Source: Microbacterium sp. LWH7-1.2
GTDB lineage: Bacteria; Actinomycetota; Actinomycetes; Actinomycetales; Microbacteriaceae
Length of the DNA: 64,000 nucleotides
Direction of reading: 5' to 3'
Assembly (NCBI RefSeq): GCF_038397755.1
Contig: NZ_CP151637.1
Span: 3,472,001-3,536,000, forward strand
Under the pieces are notes generated by a model, which was not told where the DNA came from, ran no database searches, and saw only the letters and a program-made list of their open reading frames with translations. Positions 7,844 through 16,772 of this stretch are shown here, piece after piece. Position 1 is the first letter of the stretch; every line of letters starts with the position of its first letter. The translations under genes and the position numbers were made by a program.

Positions 7844-8761
7844 GCTGAAAGCCTGTTCTGGATCGGGCGCTACATCGAGCGCAGCGACGGCACCGCCCGC
7901 ATCCTCGACGTGCACCTGCAGCTGCTCCTCGAGGATCCGTGGATCGATGAGGACACGGCGTGCCGGTCCCTTCTCAGCGTCATGGGGTCTCTGCCACCGG
8001 CGGGCGTCGACCAAGTGCGGCGCGAAGACGTGCTCTCGCGGCTCGCCGTCGACCGCATGAACCCGTCGAGCATCGCGTACGCCCTCACCGCCGCGCGCGA
8101 GAACGCCCGCCGCGCCCGCGAGATCGTCTCGACGGAGCTGTGGGAGACCCTCAACACGACGAGCGCACGCATGCCGCGGCGCCTGCAGAACGACCGCGTG
8201 CACGAGTTCTTCCAGTGGGTGCGGGAGCGCGCTGCTCTCGCCGTCGGCATCGTCGACTCTTCGACGAGCCGCGACGAGGCCTGGCAGTTCTTCACGCTGG
8301 GGCGCAGCATCGAGCGCACCGACATGACCGCGCGCCTGCTGGCGACGAGGTCGCTGACCCAGGCATCCGGTCCGTCGTGGACGACCATCCTGCGTTCGTG
8401 CGGCGCGTACGAGGCGTACCTGCGCACCTACCGCGGCATGCCGAGCGCACGCAACGCCGCCGAGTTCCTGCTGCTCGATCGGCTCTTCCCGCGCTCGATC
8501 ATCTACTCGATCCAGCGCGCCGAGGAATGCATGAGCGCCATCGACCCCCGCGCAGACCGCGTGGGACACTCCAACACGGTGCTCCGGGCGCTCGGCCAGA
8601 TCCGCAACGACCTCGAGTACCGGCCGATCTCCGAGATCCTCGGCGAGCTGCCGACGCACATGGACCGCGTCCAGACCGTCACGCGCGAAGCATCCGAAGC
8701 CATTCGCGGCCGGTTCTTCCCGACGCAGGCCGAGCCCAGCTGGATCGGAGAGATCTCATGA
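7829..8761 (+). CDS. Alpha-E domain protein (DUF403)
   Basis: 310 residues, all-helical alpha-E family. The GTG at 7829 is chosen because the protein then begins MLSRIAESLFWIGRYIERSD, the family's signature start. Further signatures are TARILDVHLQLLL, HEFFQWVRER and the mid-protein FFTLGRSIERTDMTARLL. Proteins of this family always travel with the circularly permuted ATP-grasp and transglutaminase-like genes, as here; the molecular role is unknown, a scaffold or carrier role has been proposed. The stop overlaps the next ATG (ATGA). Confidence 0.85.
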   Translation: MLSRIAESLFWIGRYIERSDGTARILDVHLQLLLEDPWIDEDTACRSLLSVMGSLPPAGVDQVRREDVLSRLAVDRMNPSSIAYALTAARENARRAREIVSTELWETLNTTSARMPRRLQNDRVHEFFQWVRERAALAVGIVDSSTSRDEAWQFFTLGRSIERTDMTARLLATRSLTQASGPSWTTILRSCGAYEAYLRTYRGMPSARNAAEFLLLDRLFPRSIIYSIQRAEECMSAIDPRADRVGHSNTVLRALGQIRNDLEYRPISEILGELPTHMDRVQTVTREASEAIRGRFFPTQAEPSWIGEIS

Positions 8762-9603
8762 AGCGCCTCCGGATCGAGCACCAGACCGGCTTCCGCTACC
8801 AGGGCGACGTGAGCGCGTCGTACAACGAGGCGCGCATGCTGCCGGGCTCCACCGACAGTCAGTTCGTGCTCAACTCGTCGCTCGACATCGAGCCGTCGAC
8901 GTCCGTCAACCAGTACGTCGACTACTTCGGCACGCGGGTCGCCGCGTTCGATGTGCTGTCACCGCACTCGTCGCTCACGATCACCGCGCGCTCGCTGGTG
9001 GAGGTGCGCCCGCGGCCGCTCGAGCACATCGACGTCACGTGGGAGGGTCTCGCGCGCGAGGCGAGCCGCTCGCTCGAGACCGTCGAGCAGATGTCGCAGA
9101 CCCGGCGCACGCGGCCTCACGAGGAGGTCGCCGAGCTCGCCCGCTCGATCGCCGCTCAGCACGATCACCCCGGACGGGCCGCGCACGCGATCGCCGTCGC
9201 GATCGGTGACGCCGTCGAGTACATGCACGGCATCACCGGTGTGCACTCCACCGCGGCGGAGGCGTGGGAGGCGCGCAAGGGCGTCTGCCAGGACATGGCC
9301 CACATCGCGCTCGGCGCGCTGCGTGAGGTCGGGATCCCGGCACGCTACGTGTCGGGTTACCTGCACCCGCGGCCGTCGGCGGAGGTCGGCGTCGCCGTGA
9401 CCGGCGAGTCGCACGCGTGGGTGGAGTGGTTCGCAGGGGAGTGGCAGGGCTTCGACCCCACCAACAACATCGAGATCGGCGATCGCCACGTCCTCGTCGG
9501 CCGCGGCCGGGACTACGGCGACGTCCCGCCGCTGCGCGGCGTCTACGCCGGTCCGTTCAAGAGCAACCTGCACGTGAAGGTGACGATCACCCGCGAGGCC
9601 TGA
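8758..9603 (+). CDS. Transglutaminase-like cysteine protease family protein
   Basis: 281 residues: an N-terminal beta domain (about 1-95, beginning MKRLRIEHQTGFRYQG) followed by a transglutaminase core. The catalytic triad is visible as Cys177 in KGVCQDMAH, His219 in ESHAWVEW and Asp233 in GFDPTNN. The ATGA overlap with the alpha-E gene shows translational coupling. In this conserved trio the enzyme may cleave or re-ligate the amide product of the ATP-grasp partner (inference from operon conservation). No signal peptide, so it should act in the cytoplasm. Confidence 0.88.
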   Translation: MKRLRIEHQTGFRYQGDVSASYNEARMLPGSTDSQFVLNSSLDIEPSTSVNQYVDYFGTRVAAFDVLSPHSSLTITARSLVEVRPRPLEHIDVTWEGLAREASRSLETVEQMSQTRRTRPHEEVAELARSIAAQHDHPGRAAHAIAVAIGDAVEYMHGITGVHSTAAEAWEARKGVCQDMAHIALGALREVGIPARYVSGYLHPRPSAEVGVAVTGESHAWVEWFAGEWQGFDPTNNIEIGDRHVLVGRGRDYGDVPPLRGVYAGPFKSNLHVKVTITREA

Positions 9604-9615
9604 CCTCGGCCTCGC
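9593..9615 (+). terminator. Stem-loop overlapping the transglutaminase stop codon
   Basis: GCGAGGCC pairs with GGCCTCGC across a seven-base loop containing the TGA. No U-tract follows, which is common in high-GC actinobacteria. It lies between convergent genes and may end the ATP-grasp operon. Confidence 0.4.
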
Positions 9616-9665
9616 AGCGCTCCGGCCGCGCAGCCGTCCCGCCGCGCAGCGGCACGGCGTCCGGC

Positions 9666-9812
9666 TCAGGCCGGAGGGTTGTCGGCGTCGAGCGTCTCGA
9701 GCGTGTCCTCTTCGACCGGGTTGTCGGCCTCGAGCTGCTCCTCGGTGGTCTCGTCGCCACCGACCGGGTCGTCCTGGTTCAAAGGCTGGTCCTCTGCGCT
9801 GCGCTCGTCCAT
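9666..9812 (-). CDS. Small acidic protein, unrecognised
   Basis: 48 residues, extremely acidic (more than a third Asp/Glu), with an internal near-repeat, EEQLEADNP and TLETLDADNP. No aromatic core or cysteine is present, so it is probably unstructured alone. A TACCGT -10 box ends seven bases before the ATG at 9812, so a leaderless promoter supports this as a real gene. It is convergent with the transglutaminase gene. Similar short acidic conserved hypotheticals occur in related genomes, without known function. Confidence 0.6.
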   Translation of the reverse strand: MDERSAEDQPLNQDDPVGGDETTEEQLEADNPVEEDTLETLDADNPPA

Positions 9813-9819
9813 GCGCCCC

Positions 9820-9825
9820 ACGGTA
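9820..9825 (-). promoter_or_regulatory. Leaderless -10 box for the small acidic protein
   Basis: On the minus strand TACCGT is followed by seven bases and the ATG at 9812. It matches the TANNNT-N6-7-ATG pattern seen at several other genes in this window. Confidence 0.5.
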
Positions 9826-9909
9826 GGCCGGTGTGCGCACGGAGCGACAGGGGTTGACGCCGGCGGAAGAAGAGGGGACGGATGCCGCAGCATCCGCCCC
9901 CTCGTGGAC

Positions 9910-10893
9910 TCAGAGCGCGGTGATCACCGCGTTGTCGAGCTCGTCGATGTTCACGGGGCGATCGACCCGATTGGTCAGCAGCACCCAGGCCACGCCCGCG
10001 GTCGGATGGATCCAGAGCTCGGTGCCCGCCCAGCCACCGTGTCCGTAGGCGTCGCGGTCGATCAGGCTGGGTGCGCGCGTGCGCAGGTTCCAGGTGAAGC
10101 CCCAGTCCTGCCCGACCGCCGCGGGATAGGGGTCGAGCCGCGGGATGTCGCCGGTCAGCGGCCGGAGCATCATCTCCAGCGTGCGCGGGTGCACGACGCC
10201 GCCGGTCTCGCCGCGTCCGATCCGCAGCAGCGCCGACGCGAGCGCGAGCAGATCGCCCGCACGCCCGATCAGTCCGGCGCCGGGGTGCCGGAGCGCCGCG
10301 AACGCCTCGATATCGAGGCCGTTGGCCGCCGCATCCGTCACCACATGCGGGTCGGACGCCTCGTCGAGGGTCAGCCCGTCGGCGCCGAGCGCGGACGCCC
10401 ATTCGGCGAGATCCGCATCCCACGTCCTTCCGGTCGCGTACTCGGTGAGGGCGGCGATGCCCTCGAACGCGATCGTCGAGTACCGCGACATCGTGCCGGC
10501 GACGAAGTCCCTGCCGCCGTTCACGAGTCGGTCGCGAAGGCCCGGCGCGTCCATCGCCGGTTCGGTGATGCCCGAGGTGTGACTGGCGAGGTGCCGCAGC
10601 CGCACGAGGTCGTCGCGGTGCTTCCCGAAGTCGGGAACTGCGGCTGCGAGCGGCGTGCCGGGGACGAGCAGCCCGCGCTCGATCGCGCGCGCCGCGACGA
10701 GTCCGACGAGGGGCTTCGTGATCGAGAAGAGCCGGTAGTGGTCGTCGACCTTCGCGGCACGGCCTCCGGTCGCTCCGAACGCGTCGAGTGCGACGACCCC
10801 CTCGGCTGTCGCGATGCCCAGCACGGCGGTCGGCAGGCGGTCGGCCTCGACCGCACGACGGGCCCAGTCGAACGCGGCGGCGTATTCGGTCAT
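9910..10893 (-). CDS. Serine hydrolase of the beta-lactamase / class C penicillin-binding-protein family
   Basis: 327 residues. The SxxK active-site motif is SITK at 57-60 and a later KxG-like element lies in the HGGWAGTEL region, where His replaces Lys as in many esterase-like members. No signal peptide is visible, so it is more likely an intracellular esterase or amidase than a beta-lactamase. GAGAGGA lies upstream of the ATG. It follows rhaB by 26 bases on the same strand and may be the last gene of the rhamnose operon, perhaps removing ester groups (inference). Confidence 0.8.
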   Translation of the reverse strand: MTEYAAAFDWARRAVEADRLPTAVLGIATAEGVVALDAFGATGGRAAKVDDHYRLFSITKPLVGLVAARAIERGLLVPGTPLAAAVPDFGKHRDDLVRLRHLASHTSGITEPAMDAPGLRDRLVNGGRDFVAGTMSRYSTIAFEGIAALTEYATGRTWDADLAEWASALGADGLTLDEASDPHVVTDAAANGLDIEAFAALRHPGAGLIGRAGDLLALASALLRIGRGETGGVVHPRTLEMMLRPLTGDIPRLDPYPAAVGQDWGFTWNLRTRAPSLIDRDAYGHGGWAGTELWIHPTAGVAWVLLTNRVDRPVNIDELDNAVITAL

Positions 10894-10919
10894 GCGGGGT
10901 TCCTCTCGAGCGTGAGGTT

Positions 10920-12341
10920 CTATCGTGCCCGGGGTTCGAACCGCTCAGGCGAGAACACGGCCGCGACCGCCATCCGGAGCGTCTCGAGCGAGGCATCCCG
11001 TCCCAACCAGCCGTGCGCGCGCGCCTGCACGAGGACGTTGCCGAGCGCGGTCGCCTCGACCGGGCCGGCGAGCACCGGCAGCCCCGAGCGGTCGGCGGTC
11101 GCCTGACACAGGAGCCCGTTGAGCGCGCCGCCGCCGACGATATGGATCACGTCGATCGCGCGCCCGGTGAGCGTGCCCGCGGTGACGACGGCGTCGGCGA
11201 ACGCCTGCGCGATGCTCTCCACGATCGTGCGCGCGAGCGCCTCACGCGTGGCGGGCACCGGCGCGCCCGCTTCGTCGAGCAGGGCCGCGATGCGGGCCGG
11301 CATGTCGCCGGGCGCCGACAGGCGCGGATCGTTGGCGTCGAACAGCGGGATGTCGCCGGAGACGGATGCTGCCGCCTCCAGCATGCCCGGGAGGTCGATC
11401 GTGGCGCCGTCCTCGGCCGCCCACGTGCGCACGGCCTCGCTCAAGAGCCACAGGCCGGTCACGTTGTGCAGGAACCGCACGCGTCCGTCGACGCCGCCCT
11501 CGTTCGTGAAATTCGCCTCGCGCGCCGCGTCGCTCACGACGGGCTCGTCGAGCTCGACCCCGACGAGTCCCCACGTGCCGCACGAGATGTACGCCGCGTT
11601 CGGGGTGCTGAGCGGCACCGCGACGACGGCCGAGGCCGTGTCGTGCGAGCCGACCGCGATCACGTCGAGGGGTGCGCCGATGCGCTCGCGCGCCTCGCCC
11701 TGCAGCGCGCCCAGCCGGTCGCCCGGATCGACGAGCGGGGGAAGCACGGATGCCGGGATCCCGAGTCGCGCCGCCAGCTCGAGGTCCCACTCGCCGGTGC
11801 GGACGTCGACGAGTCCCGTCGTGGAGGCGTTCGTGCGTTCGGCGGAACGCGCGCCGGTGAGGAGGAACGCGACGAGGTCCGGGATGAGCAGCGAGACGTC
11901 GGCGTCGGCGAGCCGCTGCTCGACCGCGTACTGGTAGAGCGTGTTGAACGGCAGGAACTGCAGGCCGTTGCGCCGGTACAGCTCGTCGAGCGGTGCCTGC
12001 CCGTGCACGACCTCGACGCCGCGCGCGGTGCGCTCGTCGCGGTAGTGGAACGGTTCGCCCATCAGTTCGTCGCCGTGCACCAGGCCGTAGTCCACGGCCC
12101 ACGAGTCGATGCCGATGCTCGCGATACCGGGCTCCCGGCGCAGCGCCTCGGCGAGGCCCTCCACGATGTGCCGGTACAGCGCCGCGACGTCCCAGTGCAG
12201 GTCGCCGTCGGCCCCGAGGACCGGTCCGTTCGGGAATCGCGCGACCTCCTCGAGGCGCAGCATCCCGTCGTCCACGTAGCCGAGCATGACGCGGCCACTG
12301 GTCGCGCCGAGATCGACCGCCGCGACGACCCCGCCGGTCAT
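10920..12341 (-). CDS. rhaB: Rhamnulokinase
   Basis: 473 residues, FGGY carbohydrate-kinase family. It phosphorylates L-rhamnulose to L-rhamnulose 1-phosphate. The N-terminal phosphate-binding segment VAAVDLGATSGRVML, the SIGIDSWAVDYGL motif typical of RhaB, the NASTTGLVDVRTGEWD loop and the C-terminal VIHIVGGGALNGLLCQ ATP-binding motif are all seen. It lies downstream of the bifunctional aldolase/dehydrogenase gene, separated by 157 bases that contain two strong palindromes (12368-12447). Those may set its level relative to the upstream genes. Confidence 0.92.
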   Translation of the reverse strand: MTGGVVAAVDLGATSGRVMLGYVDDGMLRLEEVARFPNGPVLGADGDLHWDVAALYRHIVEGLAEALRREPGIASIGIDSWAVDYGLVHGDELMGEPFHYRDERTARGVEVVHGQAPLDELYRRNGLQFLPFNTLYQYAVEQRLADADVSLLIPDLVAFLLTGARSAERTNASTTGLVDVRTGEWDLELAARLGIPASVLPPLVDPGDRLGALQGEARERIGAPLDVIAVGSHDTASAVVAVPLSTPNAAYISCGTWGLVGVELDEPVVSDAAREANFTNEGGVDGRVRFLHNVTGLWLLSEAVRTWAAEDGATIDLPGMLEAAASVSGDIPLFDANDPRLSAPGDMPARIAALLDEAGAPVPATREALARTIVESIAQAFADAVVTAGTLTGRAIDVIHIVGGGALNGLLCQATADRSGLPVLAGPVEATALGNVLVQARAHGWLGRDASLETLRMAVAAVFSPERFEPRAR

Positions 12342-12367
12342 CGTGCGGCCTGCACGGCGAGCAGGAG

Positions 12368-12447
12368 CGGCGAGAGCATGTGCTCTCGCCGAGGCGACAC
12401 GGTGTGCGCGTGTCGATCATGTGCTCTCGGCGAGAGCACATGATCGA
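12368..12447. repeat. Two related intercistronic palindromes
   Basis: The first hairpin (12368-12391) has 11-base arms around a two-base loop, core GAGAGCA-TG-TGCTCTC. The second (12413-12447) has perfect 16-base arms around GGC, core CATGTGCTCTC / GAGAGCACATG. Both share GTGCTCTC. They lie within the rha transcript between the aldolase gene and rhaB, with no U-tract; partial termination, mRNA end protection or a protein operator are all possible. Confidence 0.65.
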
Positions 12448-12498
12448 CGCGGTGGACGGATGCCGCGACCCCGGGCGCTGAGCCTGTCGAGGCGGCGG

Positions 12499-14535
12499 TC
12501 ATCGCAGGAAGGCGGCGGCGACGCCGGAGTCGACGGGGATGTGCAGGCCCGTGGTGCGAGAGAGCTCGGGGCCGGTCAGCACGAACACCGCGTCGGCGAC
12601 GTTCTCGGGGACGACCTCGCGCTTGAGGATGGTGCGGTCGGCGTAGAACTGGCCGAGGTCCTCTTCCTTGACGCCGTAGGTGGCAGCGCGGTTCGCGCCC
12701 CAGCCGGAGGCGAAGATGCCCGAGCCCCGCACCACGCCGTCAGGGTTGATGCCGTTGACGCGCACGCCGTGCTCGCCGAGCTCGACCGCGAGCAGGCGCA
12801 CCTGGTGGGCCTGGTCGGCCTTGGTCGCCGAGTACGCGATGTTGTTCGGGCCGGCGAAGACGGAGTTCTTCGACGAGATGTAGATCACGTCGCCGCCGAG
12901 CTTCTGGTCGATGAGGATCTTCGCAGCGGCCTTCGACACCAGGAACGAGCCCTTCGCCATGACGTCGTGCTGCAGGTCCCAGTCCTTCTCGGTGGTCTCG
13001 AGCAGTGGCTTCGACAGCGACAGGCCGGCGTTGTTGACCACGAGATCGACACCGCCGAACGCGAGCACCGCGGCGTCGAACGCGGCCTGGATCGCGTCGG
13101 CGTCGGCGACGTTCGCGGCGACGCCGATGGCGACATCCGTGTTGCCCAGCTCTGCCGCGGCTGCCTGCGCCTTCTCGAGGTCGAGGTCGGCGACCACGAC
13201 GCACGCGCCCTCGGCGGCGAGTCGGGTCGCGATGGCCTTGCCGATTCCGGATGCCGCGCCCGTGACGAGTGCGATGCGGCCCTGGTGCGTCTTGGGCTTC
13301 GGCATGCGCTGCAGCTTCGCCTCTTCGAGCGCCCAGTACTCGATGCGGAACTTCTCGGCGTCCGGGATCGGCGCGTAGGTCGACAGCGCCTCGGCGCCGC
13401 GCATCACGTTGATCGCGTTGACGTAGAACTCGCCGGCCACGCGGGCGGTCTGCTTGTTCGCGCCGTACGAGAACATGCCCACACCGGGGATCAGCACGAT
13501 GAGCGGGTCGGCGCCGCGGATCGCGGGGGACTCGACGGTCGCGTGCGCGTCGTAGTAGGCCTGGTAGTCGGCGCGGTACTCCTCGTGCAGTTCCTTCAGG
13601 CGCGCAACGGAGTCCTCGACCGAAGCCGAGGCGGGGAGGTCGAGGATCAGCGGCTTCACCTTGGTGCGCAGGAAGTGGTCGGGGCAGCTGGTGCCGAGCG
13701 CGGCGAGCTCGGGCGCGCGCTCCGAGGCGAGGAAGTCGAGCACGACGTCGGAGTCGGTGAAGTGGCCGACCATGGGCTTGTCGGTCGAGGCGAGACCGCG
13801 GATCGTCGGTGCCAGCGCGGCGGCCTTGGCGCGCCGCTCGGTGTCGGGCAGAGCCTCGAAGCCGGCGCGGATGCGGCCGAACGGGTCCGTTTTGCCGTTG
13901 GCGGCGATGTACGCCTGGGCGGTCTCGATGATCCACAGCGAGTTCTGTTCTGCCTCCTCCGACGTGTCGCCCCAGGCGGTGATGCCGTGGCCGCCGAGGA
14001 TCGTGCCGATCGCCCGCGGGTTCTGCTCCTTGATCGCCGCGATGTCCAGGCCCAGCTGGAAGCCGGGGCGACGCCACGGCACCCACACCACCTTGTCGCC
14101 GAAGATCTTCGCGGTGAGCTCCTCGCCGTCGGCGGCGGTCGCGATCGCGATGCCCGAGTCGGGGTGCAGATGGTCGACGTGTGCGGCGTCGACCAGGCCG
14201 TGCATCGCCGTGTCGATCGACGGGGCGGCGCCGCCCTTGCCGTGCAGGCAGTAGTCGAACGCGGCGACCATCTCGTCCTCGCGCTCGACGCCGGGGTAGA
14301 CGTTCACCAGCGAGCGGAAGCGGTCCAGGCGCAGCACCGCGAGCCCGGACTCGGTCAGCGTGCTGAGGTCGCCGCCCGAGCCCTTGACCCACAGCAGCTC
14401 GACGGGCTCGCCGGTGACCGGGTCGGTCTCGGTGCCTTTCGCGGACGTGTTGCCGCCGGCGTAGTTGGTGTTCTTCGGGTCGGCGCCGAGGCGGTTCGAC
14501 CGCGCGATGAGGTCGGTGACAGCCTGGTTGGTCAT
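12499..14535 (-). CDS. rhaD: Bifunctional rhamnulose-1-phosphate aldolase / short-chain (lactaldehyde) dehydrogenase
   Basis: 678 residues, matching the RhaD-aldolase/ADH fusion family (also called RhaEW). Residues about 1-400 form the class II aldolase with zinc-ligand candidates in DHLHPD (His122, His124) and GGHG (His183); residues about 420-678 form an SDR with TGAASGIG at 425-432, the NNAG motif and catalytic YSATK. It splits L-rhamnulose 1-phosphate to DHAP and L-lactaldehyde and oxidises the latter to lactate. The ATG at 14535 gives MTNQAVTDLI, the family's usual start. It precedes rhaB in the operon. Confidence 0.9.
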   Translation of the reverse strand: MTNQAVTDLIARSNRLGADPKNTNYAGGNTSAKGTETDPVTGEPVELLWVKGSGGDLSTLTESGLAVLRLDRFRSLVNVYPGVEREDEMVAAFDYCLHGKGGAAPSIDTAMHGLVDAAHVDHLHPDSGIAIATAADGEELTAKIFGDKVVWVPWRRPGFQLGLDIAAIKEQNPRAIGTILGGHGITAWGDTSEEAEQNSLWIIETAQAYIAANGKTDPFGRIRAGFEALPDTERRAKAAALAPTIRGLASTDKPMVGHFTDSDVVLDFLASERAPELAALGTSCPDHFLRTKVKPLILDLPASASVEDSVARLKELHEEYRADYQAYYDAHATVESPAIRGADPLIVLIPGVGMFSYGANKQTARVAGEFYVNAINVMRGAEALSTYAPIPDAEKFRIEYWALEEAKLQRMPKPKTHQGRIALVTGAASGIGKAIATRLAAEGACVVVADLDLEKAQAAAAELGNTDVAIGVAANVADADAIQAAFDAAVLAFGGVDLVVNNAGLSLSKPLLETTEKDWDLQHDVMAKGSFLVSKAAAKILIDQKLGGDVIYISSKNSVFAGPNNIAYSATKADQAHQVRLLAVELGEHGVRVNGINPDGVVRGSGIFASGWGANRAATYGVKEEDLGQFYADRTILKREVVPENVADAVFVLTGPELSRTTGLHIPVDSGVAAAFLR

Positions 14536-14590
14536 GATGCGTTCCTTTGCGGTTCTGTCTGCGAGTCGCCGAGACGCGCCGGTGGTCGGG

Positions 14591-15487
14591 TCAGGCGACC
14601 GGAGTGTCGTGGCGAGTCGCGGTGCGGGCGGGCGCGATGGGCGGTGGGGTGAGGCTCGAGAGGGCGGCGAGGCGGGCCGCGAACCGGTCGAGGGTGACGG
14701 ATGCCGCCGCCTCGTGCGGGCGGTTGAGGTGGCCGTGCTCCGTCCCTGCCTCGGTGACGACCTCGACGGGGCGGCCTGCCGCGCGCAGCGACGCGGCGAA
14801 CGCCTCGCCCGAGACGCGGAGCTCGTCGACGTCGCCGTTGACCATGAGGGTGGGCGGGAACTCCGCGAGGTCGACCGGTTGGGCGAGGCCCGGGATCGCG
14901 CCCAGCGGCGCCCCGTCGATCGGGCCGCCGAGATAGTTCTCGTACATCCCGCGCACAGCCTCCGGATCGAAGCGGTCGGCGTCCGGCTGGGCGTCCAGCG
15001 CGGCGCGCAGCGCGGCATCCGGGGCGGGCTGGACCGCCAGCAAAGTGGGGTATGCGAGCAGCACCAGCGCAGGCAGCGCCTCCGCGCGCCGTTCGATGAG
15101 GCGCAGTGTCGCCCCGGCGGCGAGATTGCCGCCCGCGCTCGCGCCGCCGATCGCGAGGCGGTCACGCGCGATCCGCAGCCGGTCGGCGGTCTCGGTGACC
15201 CACGACCACGCCGCGAGCATGTCGTCGGATGCCGCGGGGTAGGGGTGTCCGGAGCGCGGGGTCGCAGCATCCGTCCACTCCGCCGGCACGGGCGCGAGGC
15301 GGTAGTCGACCGAGATCACCGTGGTGCCACGCGCGGCGAGACTGCTCGCCACCCAGTCGGACTCGGGCATGTCGAGGTCGCCGAAGGCGAAGCCGCCGCC
15401 GTGCGCCCACACGAGGCCGGTACCGTTCGGCTCGCGGGCGGGGTACACGCGCACGAGTCCGTCGGCGGCGGAGTAGGGGTCGGTCAT
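14591..15487 (-). CDS. Alpha/beta hydrolase of the hormone-sensitive-lipase family within the rha operon
   Basis: 298 residues. The oxyanion-hole motif HGGGF lies near residue 29, the nucleophile motif is GGASAGGN (serine at about 116), and the acid and base appear in NGDVDELR and EHGHLNR. There is no signal peptide. It sits between rhaI and the aldolase gene, so it likely serves rhamnose catabolism, for example by removing acetyl or other acyl groups from imported rhamnosides or oligosaccharides (inference). Substrates of this family cannot be read from sequence. Confidence 0.82.
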   Translation of the reverse strand: MTDPYSAADGLVRVYPAREPNGTGLVWAHGGGFAFGDLDMPESDWVASSLAARGTTVISVDYRLAPVPAEWTDAATPRSGHPYPAASDDMLAAWSWVTETADRLRIARDRLAIGGASAGGNLAAGATLRLIERRAEALPALVLLAYPTLLAVQPAPDAALRAALDAQPDADRFDPEAVRGMYENYLGGPIDGAPLGAIPGLAQPVDLAEFPPTLMVNGDVDELRVSGEAFAASLRAAGRPVEVVTEAGTEHGHLNRPHEAAASVTLDRFAARLAALSSLTPPPIAPARTATRHDTPVA

Positions 15488-15605
15488 CTGAATCCTTCGG
15501 GAATGGGCCCCGGCGGCTGTGCCGGGATCGGGTTGTGCACCGGGGTGCGGGGAGGTCCGCGTTCGCGGCCGGGGCTCGGGGCGAACCCCCTGAGGGAGCT
15601 GCGGG

Positions 15606-16772
15606 TCAGGCGCCCCAGCCGGCCTGCGTGCCGCCGACGCGATCCGCGGCGATCTGCCGCTGGTAGCCGGATGCCGCGTACGCGGCCATCGGGTCGGCCG
15701 CGAGTCCGCGCGACTCGCGCCATTCGGCGAGGGCGGGACGCACGTCGGTGTAGAACGCGTCCATGAAGACGGCGTTGGCGGCCAGCACGTCGTTCTGCTG
15801 CTGGGCCGCGGCGAGGGCGTCGCGGTCGACGAGCAGGGCACGGGCGGTCATCTCCTGGACGTTCAGCACCGAGCGGATCTGGCCGGGGATCTTGTCTTCG
15901 ACGTTGTGGCACTGGTCGAGCATGAAGGCCACATCGGGGTTGTTGAGGCCCCCGCCGCGCACCACCTCGAAGATGATGCGGAACAGCTGGAACGGATCGG
16001 CGGCACCCACGATGAGGTCGTCGTCGGCGTAGAAACGGGAGTTGAAGTCGAACGAGCCGAGCTTTCCGAGGCGCAGCAGCTGCATCACGATGAACTCGAT
16101 GTTGGTGCCTGGCGCGTGGTGGCCGGTGTCGAGGCAGACCATCGCCTTGTCGCCGAGCGACGCGACCTGCGCGTAGGAGGTGCCCCAGTCCGGAACGTCG
16201 GTGTGGTAGAACGCCGGCTCGAAGAACTTGTACTCGAGCACCAGGCGCTGTGCGTCGGACAGGCGTTCGTAGATCTTCTGCAGCGAATCCTGCAGGCGGT
16301 CCTGACGGGCACGGATGTCGGCCTGGCCCGGGTAGTTCGAGCCCTCGGCGAGCCAGATCTTGAGGTCGCGCGAGCCGGTCGCGTCCATGATGTCGATGCA
16401 CTCGAGGTGGTGATCGATCGCCTTGGTGCGGATGCGGTCGTCGTGGTGGGTGAGGGCCCCGAACTTGTAGTCCTCGTCCTGGAACGTGTTCGAGTTGATT
16501 GTGCCCAGGCTCACGCCGAGGTCCTCCGCGTGGCGCCGGAGATCGGAGTAGTCGTCGACCTTGTCCCACGGGATGTGCAGAGCCACGCTCGGCGCGAGCT
16601 TCGTGAAGGCGTTGACCTGAGCGGCGTCGGCGATCTTCTCGTACGGGTCGCGTGGGGTGCCGGGCGTGGTGAACACGCGGAAGCGCGTCCCGGAGTTGCC
16701 GAACGCCCAGCTGGGCAGTTCGATGCCCTGGCCTTCGAGCGCGGACTGGATGTCGGGTGACAGCGTCGTCAT
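15606..16772 (-). CDS. rhaI: L-rhamnose isomerase, actinobacterial type
   Basis: 388 residues, xylose-isomerase-like TIM barrel of the RhaI (P. stutzeri / B. subtilis group) type, distinct from E. coli RhaA. It interconverts L-rhamnose and L-rhamnulose. The metal-binding segments are visible: EYKFFEPAFYHTD, CLDTGHHAPGTN, FDFNSRFYADDDL and MLDQCHN. The start overlaps the stop of the mutarotase gene by four bases (ATGA), giving translational coupling. The 118-base gap downstream is GC-rich with no feature I can name. Confidence 0.93.
   Translation of the reverse strand: MTTLSPDIQSALEGQGIELPSWAFGNSGTRFRVFTTPGTPRDPYEKIADAAQVNAFTKLAPSVALHIPWDKVDDYSDLRRHAEDLGVSLGTINSNTFQDEDYKFGALTHHDDRIRTKAIDHHLECIDIMDATGSRDLKIWLAEGSNYPGQADIRARQDRLQDSLQKIYERLSDAQRLVLEYKFFEPAFYHTDVPDWGTSYAQVASLGDKAMVCLDTGHHAPGTNIEFIVMQLLRLGKLGSFDFNSRFYADDDLIVGAADPFQLFRIIFEVVRGGGLNNPDVAFMLDQCHNVEDKIPGQIRSVLNVQEMTARALLVDRDALAAAQQQNDVLAANAVFMDAFYTDVRPALAEWRESRGLAADPMAAYAASGYQRQIAADRVGGTQAGWGA

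Noticed and set aside
10788..12443. Long open frames on the opposite strand of rhaB and many other genes
   Set aside because: At about 70% GC stop codons are rare, so shadow frames of hundreds of codons are expected. They lack domains and have the wrong third-position bias.
15488..15605. Possible terminator or regulator in the GC-rich gap between rhaI and the hydrolase
   Set aside because: The CCCC/GGGG blocks do not form one consistent stem; I see only GC-rich filler.
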